This document shows, one piece after another, positions 20,622 to 32,018 of a stretch of DNA of 64,000 bases. Source of the DNA: Fasciola hepatica. Taxonomy: Eukaryota > Platyhelminthes > Trematoda > Plagiorchiida > Fasciolidae. The stretch's first letter is position 1. The number at the start of each line of letters is the position of its first letter. The notes under the pieces were generated by a model that worked only from the letters and a program-made list of their open reading frames with translations, searched no databases and was not told where the DNA came from. Location: positions 5,635,001 through 5,699,000 of the forward strand of contig CANUEZ040000031.1 of the NCBI GenBank assembly GCA_948099385.1, in the 5' to 3' direction. The translations under genes and the position numbers were made by a program.

Positions 20622-22134
20622 TAAGCAAAGCTTATTCGACAGATTCGAGTCTCTCTCGATAACTGGGAGATACTGAAGATGGCAAACTTTACTTTGGGCA
20701 GGGCTGAGGTAGCAACAGGAGAAAGAAAAGAAGGTGCTGAACTGTTGGTTGGTGCCAAACGTGATGCTAAGGTCAAGCTCAGAAAATCGTCAATATCGAG
20801 GAGAGTGAAAACGGGTAAATACCCTGTTACGACTATATGGAATATCACTGCGAGTGTCAGAGATTCTGGTCCTGTTTGATATTTGGGCAAAGCATCCTTT
20901 TTTGTTGCAGCAGAGGCTTCATATCTTGGTTACGCTGTATGCTTTTTTCGTCATTTTCGTGTTACTGGAGAGACTCGAATCAGCCGAATAGGTTATGCAA
21001 AGTCATGTGGGGTTTCACGATTACTTTGAAGCTCAGCTTATTTTGTTTTTGGGGAGATAGCACTTGATTTACTTATATTCTGTCGCTGGAGAAGCTAGGT
21101 GACCTGTAGGCATCTGCAGATAAAAAATAGGTAGACTGCTGTAGATCACCAGAGGAGAAAGACCTACTCCATACAGATTGTGGATAAATTGTAGAAAGAA
21201 TTTTTCTGCTAGGAAGAAAAGTGAGCTCGACACAATGGAAATTATCGGTGGGCTGCAAGTGGGTGCGAATTCGCGTTTACCCGTATTGCGCTAGCTACCA
21301 CGAAAGTTTTGGGGGACTGAAACGACCATGTCGCGGATGCTGTGGCTGAAAATCGAATCTGAAAAGCTATTTTCTTCCCGCAGAGGGCTGGAATAGCTAT
21401 ACACTTCCTCTTGCTTTATTACTTAATGAAATTCCCAAAGGTAAGCTAGTACAGATGAAGGTGAGCAAGCTGTCTTCGGTGGTTTTAGTCACTGTCAATT
21501 ACCTTTACGCCTGACGGCGGCAGTGTTAGGTAGCCAAAAGCTCCAATGAGGTACGAGAGTCCAGTAGAGTTTCCGCTTGCTGAGCGGTAGACACAACCAA
21601 TTTGGAGATAGGGGGTGATAATATTGGAAGTGAGTCATAGTGAGTTTGAATAGTGTCAAGCGGGCGTGCCGAAGTTTCGGCATGGTGATAGTCTGCTTGA
21701 CACAGGCAAAACAACCTCCGCAACACTGGGTTTCCCAATCTGCTCTGAAGGCATTATCCCACAAGCCAAATCTGTTTGATTGAATTGCGGTCAATTACCA
21801 ACCTTTCGGCCATCAAACTGGTATCACATTTGGAATGTGGGTCCGGATATCGTTAGTGACACATCTTGTTTCTGAATAATAGATCATTAAAAACATCGAC
21901 GAGATAACATTGTTGGTGCCTGTTGCTAGGGTTTTCGGTTGGTCCCGTAGGTTGTGTGGTAGGTAATGGCTTAGATCCTTTGTTCGGCTTGAAGATCCAT
22001 ACCAGGGTGATGGATTGGCGCTGTGAGCTTGACAACTTAGTTCATAAGCTGTATCGTAGTATGGTGCGCAGTGGTCAACCAAAGGGCAGGCTTTGCTGTG
22101 ATGCCCAGCTATGATGAATTGTGACGTGGGTGCG
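20622..22134. other. Spacer at the centre of the inner inverted repeat
   Basis: This 1.5-kb single-copy stretch lies between the inner arms. The arms stop pairing after CTTAGAGAA on both sides. Frames of 60-100 codons exist (20,679-20,879 plus; 21,495-21,794 and 21,813-22,082 minus) but none resembles a known family, and they overlap other frames. I see no RNA gene or origin signal. Confidence 0.5.
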
Positions 22135-22236
22135 TTCTCTAAGGTTGGGGAATATTTAGGTAGGCAGGAGTATTGGTTGTATCAATTCAATATGGCGGGT
22201 CATAGGGAAGAGTGCTCAATGAACGAGGGCACTAGT

Positions 22237-22340
22237 TGTAAGTCAATTCTCGCAAATCGAGCAACGCGTAGCCAGTTCAAACGAATCCTAAAGCCAGAAC
22301 AAGATTGATTCGCAGTTTCTACGGTACTAAATTGAAATTC
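22237..22340 (-). repeat. 3' LTR part, right inner copy
   Basis: Reverse complement of 20,416-20,519. Confidence 0.65.
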
Positions 22341-22872
22341 CCAAGGCACGTGGAACATTTGAAAGGATTTTCCGTATTTTTTCACATCGCCAGCCAAACT
22401 TATTCCGCGAAAATACTTGTCTAAGGTTCAGGATTGGGCCATGATTCTCAACCTACCCACCTATAACTTATTGTCGGTGCTTGTGGTTACTAACTTCCTG
22501 TGTTAGCTGCGCGTAAACCAGGTTTCCGCCGTAGTCATCATTTGCACAATCCACAAGAAATCAATTCCAAATCCCGCTGCACAACTTGAGATCGGCATAT
22601 TCATCTGGAGACCGATGCACACAGTTAGACGAACGATGAAAATGAAGGCTTTGCAGAGTGAAACATTTCACTGCACGAGCTCAGTCCACGTACCTTGAGC
22701 AGGAAACTATTGCAGCAACCGGTTAGACTAAATTTGTTTGCGAGCATGAACGCAGAAGTTGAACGAAGATGCAACGCTCAATGAGATATCGCGTAAAACT
22801 GAAATGTCTCGAAACAAAGGAGTTACATAAAATTACCACACCACATTTTCTGAAAGAAATAAAAACCGGTTT

Positions 22873-23625
22873 CTAGTTACAAATCAGCTCAGAAAACAAG
22901 TGTACGGCGGACAGTATCGAAACACACATTAACGCAGAAATTGATCGAATACTGGCACCTATCAGAGTACTCCAAAGGTTTTCTGTGTACAAAATATGTG
23001 GCAAACAATATCGTATAAAATGTAAATGAATGTTCTTCTTCAAAGGCGGGAATAGTTTCACAATATGCTTACAGCTAATAAGCCTCACATGAACTGCATA
23101 AGTGAAATCTTGGTTAATTTCTCCTTTGCACCTATATGCACGTTGGATAAAAACTGGAACCAAGCATATTTTGCAACTGTTCAGGAGGAATGGGTCCCGT
23201 TGAATAGTTGTGAGCATGAAATGGAATAAAATGCTGAATAAGCTGGTGCTAGGCGATGTGCAAACTACTTTGTCCTTTGTGTGTGGTGTCGAGTTCGAAT
23301 CATCAACATTTTCATCGCTGTTTCCTGCTACGAGTGGATTAGCTCCTTGATGTTTCAAACACGCTCTCCGTTTCTTCCGTTTCCTGTAATATAACGCAAC
23401 TGTAGGATCTTTCCAATATGCGAAGCTCAGTTCGATGGTGGTCCAGTTCCCTTTTAGTATTGTTGCTTCCTTAAAACCCAATAACATTGCGCTCATTTTG
23501 AGTTCATTTGAGGATACTGACATCAGCTCAGCAATTTTTGTTTTGGCAAAAGGTACTTTGTTCCGCCGCCGGCCAAGCACTTCGACCCAGGTACCATAAA
23601 CTGCCACTAGGTCGGCAAATTCCAA
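22873..23625 (-). CDS. Unrecognised 250-codon frame (right inner copy)
   Basis: Translates identically to 19,131-19,883 and has the same TGA upstream (23,671-23,673). The copy adds no evidence of selection because the whole arm is identical. Confidence 0.35.
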   Translation of the reverse strand: MEFADLVAVYGTWVEVLGRRRNKVPFAKTKIAELMSVSSNELKMSAMLLGFKEATILKGNWTTIELSFAYWKDPTVALYYRKRKKRRACLKHQGANPLVAGNSDENVDDSNSTPHTKDKVVCTSPSTSLFSILFHFMLTTIQRDPFLLNSCKICLVPVFIQRAYRCKGEINQDFTYAVHVRLISCKHIVKLFPPLKKNIHLHFIRYCLPHILYTENLWSTLIGASIRSISALMCVSILSAVHLFSELICN

Positions 23626-23670
23626 GCTGCTTTTCTTGACCTGCTGGTGCTCAACATCTAGCAGGGCTTT

Positions 23671-24210
23671 TCAAAAATGTCCCTTTGTGAGATATTTCAA
23701 ACGCCTGGGGACAACTACTCCATTTCTTGGTAGGTGGTTCAAGGGTGGTCCCTTGAGTATAGCAACTTCGTTTTGCTCATCGTGACGTTTTGTCTTTAAA
23801 TCCACCACTGAAGGCACCGAATGATCTTCTTTTGGGTGAACTTCGCTTTCCTGGCATGGACCGTTGGATTCAATACAGAGAAGTTGGTTGTGTTGAACAT
23901 GGATACTCCTCTCAGCAACGGCTAAACAATTTATTGATGCCCGTTGCTGAAATTCGTTCACTAGGGGTCCGAGAAGTGTCCAGCCAAGTATCGTTTGCGT
24001 AGCGAATGGTTCTTTTCGATTGCTTGTGCTTTGTTCAAGCACCCAACGAGCCTCTGGTACATTGCATCTAATCAGTATATCAACGTGGGGGCTGGACACT
24101 TCTTCGAACGCTATGCCTCTAAGATGAGACCGTCTCTTAGCGATTGGTCTAATAGAGTCGATTTGCCTCATTGGTGAGCTGTCTTCTGCAAAGGCTTCCG
24201 GTCTCTCCAT
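23671..24210 (-). pseudogene. Protease-RT linker and first RT residues (right inner copy)
   Basis: Identical translation to 18,546-19,085, including LGWTLLGP and RRLKYLTK before the stop. RT proper is absent here too. Confidence 0.75.
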
Positions 24211-24616
24211 CAGATAAAGACGTTAACTGCAGGGTCAGCTCCATCGAACTGCTCGCTTGACCCCCTGCAATCGTACTGACATTGAATGAGGTAGGCTCGC
24301 CGAATAGTTCACAGCTTTCTATGAGCTCACACGTAATCAGCGAGGTATCCGACCCCGTGTCCAAAATTGCATTGACCCCCCTCAATCCCTTAGGTGTCAC
24401 GATGCCGACAGTTACGATGCCTAATCTCGCCGGTTTGAAATCATCATGTCCCGTTGAACAGACAATTCTGGGTTCATCCGGCCGAATAGGCCTACCTTTG
24501 ATAGGGCCATGAAGTAACGGGTTATGATTACCCAAGCACACGTCCCGGTCACGCGTCACTATTAAGCTGCACTCAGAGGCACCACGTGAGTTGTTCAAGC
24601 ACAAGGCATGAGCCAA
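24149..24616 (-). pseudogene. Zinc knuckle remnant and protease (right inner copy)
   Basis: Identical translation to 18,140-18,607, with the LDTGSD active-site motif intact. Confidence 0.85.
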
Positions 24617-24632
24617 TCCTTTTTAATGAGCA

Positions 24633-25382
24633 TCACCGATCGGAAACATTCTTCCCACGAAAGGTCGGACAACCTTGTAATCGACGCAGCGAGTTGCATA
24701 ATTTGCATTCAGTTGACTTCTCGGGCTCTCGACTTATCGTGTTCATGTTAGCTAAAGACTGGATTCGGTGACGGTCCTTCCCTACAATTTGAGCAGATGT
24801 TGGTTCCGTTCGCGCCAGCCTGCAAATTTCGCGTACGATTTGTCCAAGTCGGCTGTTGACGACACGGGATTGACGACCTATGAACTCCGTCAAATAGTTG
24901 AACGTAGATTCTCGCTCAAGCACATTTATTTTTTCAGCTTCCTCTGCCCATCGGCTCTGTAAATCAATGGGTAGACATCGGACAATGCATTCCTTTGTGT
25001 GCAACGCATTGAGATCAGACTGGTATTCTAAATGCTGCAGTGCCATACTGCAGTTCTGCGTTTTTATCACCGAATTTGACAGTAACTAAGCCTTGCACCC
25101 GGTCCTTTTTGCCTCCAATAAAACACCATCAATCAGGCTTCTTGCAGCCTTAAATGGTTGTCCAAACAAATTTTCCAGGATTCTGCGTGCCCTGATGTAC
25201 TCCATTTGTGCAACAAGCATCGTGCAGCCTTCAATAGCACTTTTGTCTCTTCCACGACAATAATAAAATAAATAAAATAACTTTTGCCCAGGGTCTGCAA
25301 CTTTGCACTCAACAACATTTTCGAATTGCTTCATGAATATACAGTATTGTTCGAGTTGCCCGTTGAAATGGGATAGCTCCAC
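24633..25382 (-). pseudogene. Gag core, one in-frame stop (right inner copy)
   Basis: Identical translation to 17,374-18,123. The same TAG lies at 25,086-25,088. Blocks FYLFYYCRGR and LENLFGQPFKAAR identify the DUF1759-type gag. Confidence 0.85.
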
Positions 25383-25687
25383 CCTCGGCAGATCGAATGA
25401 AAAACCTCGGTATTTTCGGGGGGACTTAAGGATTTAGGTTCGCCGATCTCAGTGCCATTTCGATTTTGACATCGTGAACCACATGGACCTTTTGCTGGCT
25501 CGCTGAGACCAGTTTCTTCTTTAAGAGGCTCTGCCTTCTTTCTGGCTAACCGCAGCGCGTTCTCTAACTCCATCACTCTCATTCCATAAGCACTAATGCC
25601 AGAAAACTCATCGTGACTAGATATACTTGACCTGACACTGACAGAACTAGTGGACTTAGCAATATCCAGAAAATCAACAACACCCAA
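25331..25687 (-). pseudogene. Gag N-terminal part (right inner copy)
   Basis: Identical translation to 17,069-17,425: Ser-rich stretch followed by a charged helix. Confidence 0.65.
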
Positions 25688-25794
25688 ACCATCCCCAGCG
25701 ACTTGCCGAGCTCATTTTTGTTGTCACAAAATGTCCTTGCTTCCTCGTCTTGGCATTTCCAATGAGTTTTCTTGTCCAGGTTCCACTTGAGAAC

Positions 25795-25898
25795 TGTAGG
25801 TCAATTTTCGCGAATCGAGCGACGCGTAGCCAATTCAAACAAATCTCAAAACGAGAACAAGATGGATTCGTAGTTTCTACGGATCTAAATTGAAATTC
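25795..25898 (-). repeat. 5' LTR part, right inner copy
   Basis: Reverse complement of 16,858-16,961. Confidence 0.65.
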
Positions 25899-26428
25899 AC
25901 GAGGGGTACAAACACATACAAACCTCGAGTATGCAAACAAATAAGCTTCACAGTAAAAACCAAAGGTTCAAAGCCCCGTGGCTCAGGCACGACAGTCAGA
26001 AACGGTTCAAGGCCAAATTCAAATGTCTCACATCGATAAATAAACGTAAAATGTGTGGTATACCGGCGGGCTTTTCAAAGTAATGACAATATAGTAAACT
26101 TTAAAAAGCATGTGGGGCAGATGGGAGGATTTTGGTATCTGTTCTTTAGCTAACTACTGTGATGGTCTGGTGAACTGAAGCCTCATTGGGGATGTGAAAG
26201 AAAAGGGAGTGGGAAAGCATTGTCCGGAGGCATCAGCTAGAATGCCTTGGGTATTGCTGAACTGGCGACTTGACCAGGTCAAGTTCGTCGTGAAACAAAA
26301 TTAGGTTGTCTCAGGTTTCTTTTTGCTTTTCTAGCGTTAAGATCAATGATTTAGCTGTTATCATTACTTATTGCTATTCAGACTGATTTATTGATCTCTT
26401 AAAAAGAAGGAATGGGGAGGGCAAACCC

Positions 26429-27157
26429 ATGTGGTGGAAGGCTGCAATAGCCAAGGCCATCAGACGTAGAAACCGCTCTTGGAACCAGTGCAAAGCTGTC
26501 GGCATTCAGCTAGCCTGGAACCGCTATACGAAGCTGAGAAACGAGACTGTTAGCCTTTCGAGAACTTCCAAGCGGGAATTCGAGCTCTAATTGGCCCAGT
26601 CTGTAAGACAACAGCCGAAGAAGTTCTACAGCTATGTACAGTCTAAAGGCTCAAGAAGAAATTCCATTGGTCCGCTATCCACTAGAGACTATGGTATTGT
26701 CACTGATGACCAGAGCAAGGCAGACGCCTTGGGGGAACACGTCGGTAGTGCACATAGGATAGATAGTGGGGTACGAGTAGATCTGGTGCTGATGCATTCT
26801 CCTCAGTTAAACGGGCTAGATCTCTCAGAGGAATGCGTGAGTAAGAACCTACAGGAATTAGACAGCCACAGGTCAGCGGGCTCAGATGGCATTCATCCAG
26901 GTATCATTAAGCCGTTGGCGGATATCATAGCTCCATCGGTATGCAGACTGTACGGATCCACGTTGGACCAGGGTAAGCTGCCTCAGGACTGGAAAGTCGC
27001 GGCAGTCGTGGCAATACATAAGAGTGGGCCTAAGTCGGATATGCAGAACTACAGGCCGGTAAGCCTAACTAACATTCTATGTAAAGTCCTGGAGAGGATC
27101 ATCCGTGCCCATATCTGCCAGCACTTACTGCAGCACTCCATGCTGCGCCGGACTTAG
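26429..27157 (+). pseudogene. LINE ORF2, pre-RT and RT fingers
   Basis: An ATG at 26,429 opens KPMWWKAAIAKAIRRR-type linker sequence. After a TAA at 26,588-26,590 the same register continues (26,591-27,157) with HRSAGSDGIHPGIIKPLAD, WKVAAVVAIHKSGPK and NYRPVSLTNILCKVLERII. These are RT blocks 0-2a of CR1/jockey-type LINEs. The final stop replaces the Gln of the usual AQHGFL block (here T-stop-HGFL). Confidence 0.85.
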
Positions 27158-27232
27158 CATGGATTCCTGAAAAATAGATCTCCTGTGCTTCTCAGATGAA
27201 GCAACTCGACGACTGGACGAAGGTAAGCAAGT

Positions 27233-27773
27233 TGAGGTATGCTACTTCGACTTTACCAAGGCGTTCGACCCCGTTAATCACCGTATTTTGCTACACAAGA
27301 TGGAGACTTTCGGTATAGGTGGGCCAGTATATAGGTGACTGGAGGACTTTTTCTCCCGCAGGACGTTTTACGTCAAAGTGGGGGACAGGTGCTCCAGTTT
27401 GGTGAATGTCACCAGTGGTGTACTTCAGGGATCCGTCCTAGGCCCGGTCCTATTCTTGTTATTTATTGATGACCTAGCATCCAATCTTCAATCGCCCAGC
27501 TTTATTTTTGCGGATGATGTAAAGATTGTTGGATCTGAGGGTAGGGCGGACTTGGGCAGGGAAATAGGCACCGTCCTGAACTGGGCATACAAATGGGACT
27601 TACCCCTGAACGCTCAAAAAAGCCATTTGTTGTCAAGGCCAACAGAGAGCCTAACTGTCGCTCATGATCAAGGGCCATTCACCGTAGAGGCAGTCAGTAG
27701 GATTATGGACCTTGGGGTCATCATGAACAGTGACCTCAAATGTTCGGAGCAGTGCAACGCTGCTGCGCATTAG
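27233..27773 (+). pseudogene. LINE ORF2, RT catalytic region
   Basis: A frame from about 27,233 reads CYFDFTKAFDPVNHR (first catalytic Asp). It meets a stop near 27,338 and continues in the 27,378-27,773 frame with SGVLQGSVLGPVLFLLFIDD and FIFADDVKIVG (FADD at about 27,509-27,520). The catalytic residues are present but the gene is interrupted. Confidence 0.88.
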
Positions 27774-27845
27774 GCTCCTGGGGAGCACTTTAGACTGCGA
27801 TCAGCTTTTTCTTGCCAGAAGCCGGAGCTGTTCGTACCTATTTAC

Positions 27846-28310
27846 ATGGCTATAGTACGACCTCACTTAGAAGGTAGCGTGCAGGCTTGGTCGCCCTTCT
27901 ACAAAAAGGACGCTGCCTGCCTAGAGAAAGTCCAACGTCTCGCCACGCAAATGGTTGAAGGGCAGAGGGGTAAGACTTACGAGCAGAGACTCTGTGACCT
28001 GAATCTCTTCTCGTTGGAAAAGAGAAGTCGAGGAGATCTCACAGAAACGTTCAAGGTAATGAAGGGCTTTTCTGGCCTTAGACCAGATAGTCTATTCCAA
28101 GTGGCCGTAGACTCCAGAGCAAGGGGACATGAAAAGAAGTTGATAAAAGCCCGATCTAAGTTGATGACTAGATCGCACTTCTTCAGCAACAGGGTTGTGA
28201 ACAGTTGGAACGGTCTGCCTGGCGGAATGGTAGATCTGCAGACAGTCCAATCCTTCAAAGGTGCCCTAGATCGCAAGTGGTACGAGATCTTTCCTTGTAG
28301 TCAGCCTTGA
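27846..28310 (+). pseudogene. LINE ORF2, C-terminal region
   Basis: A 154-codon frame with IVRPHLEGSVQAWSPFYKKD, YEQRLCDLNLFSLEKRSRGD, and a C-terminal block FFSNRVVNSWNGLP. This is the usual thumb and C-terminal part of CR1/jockey-type ORF2 (R..LE....W.P, L.L..L..RR.RGDL, FF..R....WN.LP). It is open to its natural stop. Confidence 0.88.
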
Positions 28311-28913
28311 GTACATCAACTAGATGGATGACGGGTAGCACTGTGGTTCTTCTGGAGTATGTTTTAACAGACTTTTTCCCTCATTGCATACTGTCTCAGT
28401 GAGCGTTCACGATGCATAATGTCTCTTGCAGTTGATGTGCGATGAGGTTTTCCGTTTTCCTCTCATTTTTAGCGGGGATTCGACGAAATGCACTTGGCAG
28501 TGGTGGGTGCATAACTGGTGTGCATACGATCGGAGGAATTCTGGACGCTCGATTGGCCGAGGCCATTACCTGTCCTGTGCAAACTGGACGGAATTGAACT
28601 GAAAAATTGATCCCATAGTAGCAATAACTGCAGCACACTAACCTGTTGGCGTCAGTTATTATCGCGAATCAGTACAATAGAACTTTATAGAGATTCGTGG
28701 TTTTCAAGTAACTTAATCAATTGTTCAAAACCTTCCCTAAGTGTTCTCTCTCCTTATCCGGCCTCTCAAAGGTTATTAGCCACTTTTTTCTCACGGTTTT
28801 GATACCCCGCAATTTAAAATAGTCCAATAACTCTCCCATTGTGTCAGCTGTCACTACTTTTCTCCCTGCGATATTGCGTCGAATTAACTACCAATCACAC
28901 CAACAGCTTAGCC
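28311..28913. other. Between two LINEs; probable 5' region of the next LINE
   Basis: I see no gene here. The part from about 28,680 to 28,913 precedes the ORF1 ATG and is likely the 5' untranslated region of the LINE at 28,914-35,904, but its start is not marked by a target duplication. A minus-strand frame at 28,396-28,638 is not recognised. Confidence 0.35.
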
Positions 28914-29948
28914 ATGCGTTCCATTGCTGCCCACCGGCCCAAAATCACAGCTAGCACTCGCCGTTGTAAAACCCCTAACCTCCAAAGCACGCTCAAAAGT
29001 TGTTCAGTATCCCTCGTTGATATACTTGGAGATGCTACCAAAGCAACTGCCGAAATACGCAAAACCACGAACAGTTTTTCCTCTCGGCCTGACGCTTATG
29101 ATCAAACCATCGGTCAATTAGGTCCATAAGCGTTCCTGTTCGACCCATCTCTACACCACACTGAGGCAAACCTAATCTCATCCACGAAGTTCATTGATAC
29201 CTTTGCCTCTGAAATATTTAGACGCATCAAGAAAGCCAACAATACAGTAGTATTTAACATTCCGGATAAGTTACCTCTCTCGACTGCCAAGAACTTATTC
29301 TTAAAGGCTTGCAACCTAGATCCTTAACCTTGGTACTGTGTCAGACTCCGCAAAACTTCACCGCAAAATACATGCCCACTCCTGATTCAGTTTAATACTG
29401 AAGTTGCTGCCAAGGAATTTATCAGCCGACAGTCTTTTGTCGTCGAAAATACAGGTTTCAAGCGGGCAGAAATACTTCCCGATAAAACCCCCCTACAAAG
29501 AAAGATCCACAAAAACCATGCGAAGAACCATAACCCTGGTAAACATTTAGCCAGTGGTCTCTCTCAGGTGGTCGATTTACCAAGCCTCGGCCACCATGCG
29601 AAGACCTCTGCTGCGGTAAGTCGCAAAATAGTTGTCGACCTAGATAGTTCATCAGTCTCCACTCCATCGGAGCCGCGTCGCAAACGTCGAAACTTGCAGA
29701 ACAGTCTCAGTGAAACGGTCCAAATTATTGTGCCTCCTGACATTCGCAAAACTGATAAACGTCCCCCTGACTCAAAGACTAGTAACAAATTACCATACAA
29801 AACCCCGATTGACATGATTCCTTCAACTAGCTCAAAAAGTGTCTGGTCGAACCTACAAAATACTCCCACAGAATATAGTTCAAAAAAACGAACGCCTTGC
29901 AGGAGTCCGAAATCCAAAACCGGATGGGGAAAACAGTCCAATACCTGA
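28914..29948 (+). pseudogene. LINE ORF1 (two in-frame stops)
   Basis: One register runs from an ATG at 28,914 to a TGA at 29,946-29,948, broken only by TAA at 29,127-29,129 and 29,325-29,327. The N-terminal part has SLVDILGDATKATAEIRK. The middle part has RRIKKANNTVVFNIPDKLPL, then YCVRLRK, PLLIQFNTEVAAKEFI and ILPDKTPLQRK, which I read as an RNA-recognition-motif-like fold (inference). The C-terminal part is basic and rich in Ser, Pro and Lys. The right-arm ORF1 at 56,115 shares this plan (KRIKIANNAIVVNVSD, TRLRKRSPP, SLLLQFHNQLTTLEFI). ORF1 proteins package LINE RNA. Confidence 0.7.
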
Positions 29949-30222
29949 AGTAAAATCAGTAATCCCTCAGCTGTTGACGTCATAACTAGCCATTCTTTGC
30001 ATGCCACAGAAAGGAGCGAGACTAGATGTATTTGCACCGGTACCCGTAAAGAATTCGAAAATAAATAGAGCAGCTTCATCGGCAAAATCAGCCATCTCAA
30101 CTCGCGGACCCGGGCCTTGCTCTCCGAGCCCAATCAGTCTTTTGCCTCCAGGTTGAGTCAACCATAAAAGCACTTCTTCCAACGACGAAAAAGGAAGTCT
30201 CGGCAAGACTGTTCAGACCGTT

Positions 30223-30900
30223 ATGCCAGTGCTTTATCCAAATGCGGTTCCGGTTGACTACTTACGGGGTACCCAACCACATGCATCCTGCTCTTCAATT
30301 CCAAATAGTCGCGAGCTTCCGGAGTTAATGCCACCCCATCTAAATTTGCCTGTTTTTCCGTTTCCTCTGAATGTCCCGCCCTCTCTCATACCATATCTCT
30401 CCCCACACCATCCCACAGTCCGCCGGTGGCTACAATTTCTCCAAACCTGGCAGCCACCTTAAGGGGTCATACATTCCATGTATCTCATAGAGAGAGACTT
30501 CAACCTCCCTGGCATTTGTTGAACAACCCTGAATTCCTTTCCGAAGTTATGCAATTTTATCTCATGTGTCCGTGCCGGCGGATGGACACAACACATAAAA
30601 TCACCAACCAGAGGGAACAATATTCTTGACCTCATCTTTACTTTAGGCCTCCGAAATATAAAGGCAAATGTCCTTAGCCACCTTCCTGGTTGTGATCATA
30701 GGGTCATAACATGTGAATTCTCCGTTCAGCCGCATCACCAGGAAAGTCCTCAAAATCAAAAACCTTTCCGAAATGCAAATTGGGATAATTTACCCACCAT
30801 CCTGCGTGACCAGACCTGGGGTGAATTTTTTCTAATATCTGATCCTCAAATGGCGTCCGATGTGATGTACTCTAATCTATTCTGTTCCTTAACATCATAT
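30223..30900 (+). pseudogene. LINE ORF2 endonuclease domain, C-terminal half
   Basis: In the register of base 30,493 the sequence reads RDFNLPGIC (usual GDFN..G..W; the Gly is Arg here), a TGA, then LNSFPKLCNFISCVRAGGWT, TREGNILDLIFT and LPGCDHRVITCEF. The DFN and DH-R blocks are the catalytic signatures of APE-type LINE endonuclease. The N-terminal half upstream is in other registers and not clear to me. Many stops in the other frames and a register change at about 30,900 show decay. Confidence 0.65.
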
Positions 30901-30950
30901 CTCCCGAGATAACCGAATTCGGTGGGAGAAAGACCGATCGACAACAAAAG

Positions 30951-32018
30951 TTGCAACGTAAGTTCGAAAAGTTGCAGCTTGCCTACGAAAGGACCAACGA
31001 CCTTTCTATCTTCCTCGGTCTTAGCCGCCACTTACCCCAACTACTAAGCGAAAATGAGAACGAGCTAGAGAAGCAAGAACTGTACGCTCTCAACCAGCCG
31101 AATAAAATAGCCCACCTCTCTGGCCTTATTAAAACTCGAAACCCCCGCTGTACAACAAAAATACCGTATTTGCTCCTATCAGAGAACATTTATATTAGCT
31201 CGCCTCAGTTAACCGCTAAGGCATTCAATAATTTCTTCGTTTCTACCTTCATAACAGACCACAATAGTCCAACCCAGGATCTCACCTCCTTGACTGCTGA
31301 CACCTTGTCAACCGTAATGTTCTCAGCCAACGAAGTCAGAAGGCTGTTAAATACCACCCGACCTCTGGCTCGCCCTGGACCCGATGGTATCCCACCAGCT
31401 CTGTTTCCTCTTGGCGGCCCGGACATTGTGATGCTTTTGATGAACTTATTTAATCTCTCCATGTCACAAGGCATTTTCCCATCCCAATTGAAAACTTTCG
31501 TTATCATTCCCCTCCATAAGAAGTGTGCTTTACATGACCCTGCTAATTACCGCCTCATAAACCACATTCCCATCATATCTAGAATAATGGAACGAGTAGT
31601 TAAAGGTGAGATTGCCTATTTTATCCTCACCCGTGGGTTAATAAATAAAAACCAACACGGCTCCGTAAAGTCTAGGTTGTGTCTGACCTGCAAACTTGAT
31701 TTCCTCAATCTGATCGCAACGTCAGCTGACTCTGGAATGGCATTTATCGTCATCTTCCCTGATATGACGAAAGCATTTGACCGCGAGCCTCACGCCCAGC
31801 TGCTAACCAAGGTTGAATCTTGCGGCATAGTAGACCCGCCCTTTTCTTGGTTGTCATCCCATCTTAGCGCGAGATCACAAGCAGTAAACATTGAGGGTTA
31901 CCTCTCATCACCCCGGTGTTATACAGGGCGGTGTGTTAGGCCCACTTTTATTTCTTCTCTACATAAACGACGTATTCAAAGTAATACGCCATGGCACCGC
32001 GTTCCTATTCGCCGATGA
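30951..32018 (+). pseudogene. LINE ORF2, RT N-terminal part
   Basis: This is the longest frame in the window (355 codons). Blocks in order: FNNFFVSTF, RPLARPGPDGIPPALF (about residues 137-152), VIIPLHKKC, ANYRLINHIPIISRIMERVV, FPDMTKAFDREPHAQLLTKV (first catalytic Asp region). After about residue 313 (31,890) the frame reads into the wrong register. The true continuation is the frame beginning at 31,891. The gene is therefore split by a frameshift. Confidence 0.9.

Larger units (their letters stand above)
22237..25898 (-). mobile_element. BEL/Pao-derived LTR element lacking most of pol (right inner copy)
   Basis: Inverted copy of 16,858-20,519 with the same stops and frameshifts, so the damage predates the duplication. 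The two elements face each other with 3' ends toward the spacer, separated by about 1.7 kb. Confidence 0.75.
22135..26259. repeat. Inner inverted repeat, right arm (4.1 kb)
   Basis: Mirror of 16,497-20,621 (coordinates sum to 42,756). At its outer end the shared sequence is GGCATTCTAGCTGATGCC plus a weakly matching CAGCAATAC. Beyond that the sequence differs from the left side. It contains the second, minus-strand copy of the gag-protease LTR element. Confidence 0.97.
26429..28310 (+). mobile_element. 5'-truncated non-LTR retrotransposon (CR1/jockey-like), loop
   Basis: An ORF2 that starts downstream of the endonuclease and runs through RT to the C-terminal end at a TGA (28,308-28,310). It is broken by a TAA at 26,588, a TAG at 27,155, a frameshifted stretch 27,158-27,232, and a break near 27,775. 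It is a different family from the LINE at 28,914-35,904: the RT blocks read NYRPVSLTNI, VLQGSVLGPVLFLLFIDDL and FADDVKIV. No clear 3' tail or target duplication is seen. Confidence 0.85.

Noticed and set aside
29564..30133. A 189-codon minus-strand frame
   Set aside because: It is the antisense shadow of LINE ORF1, whose sense strand has the recognisable blocks.
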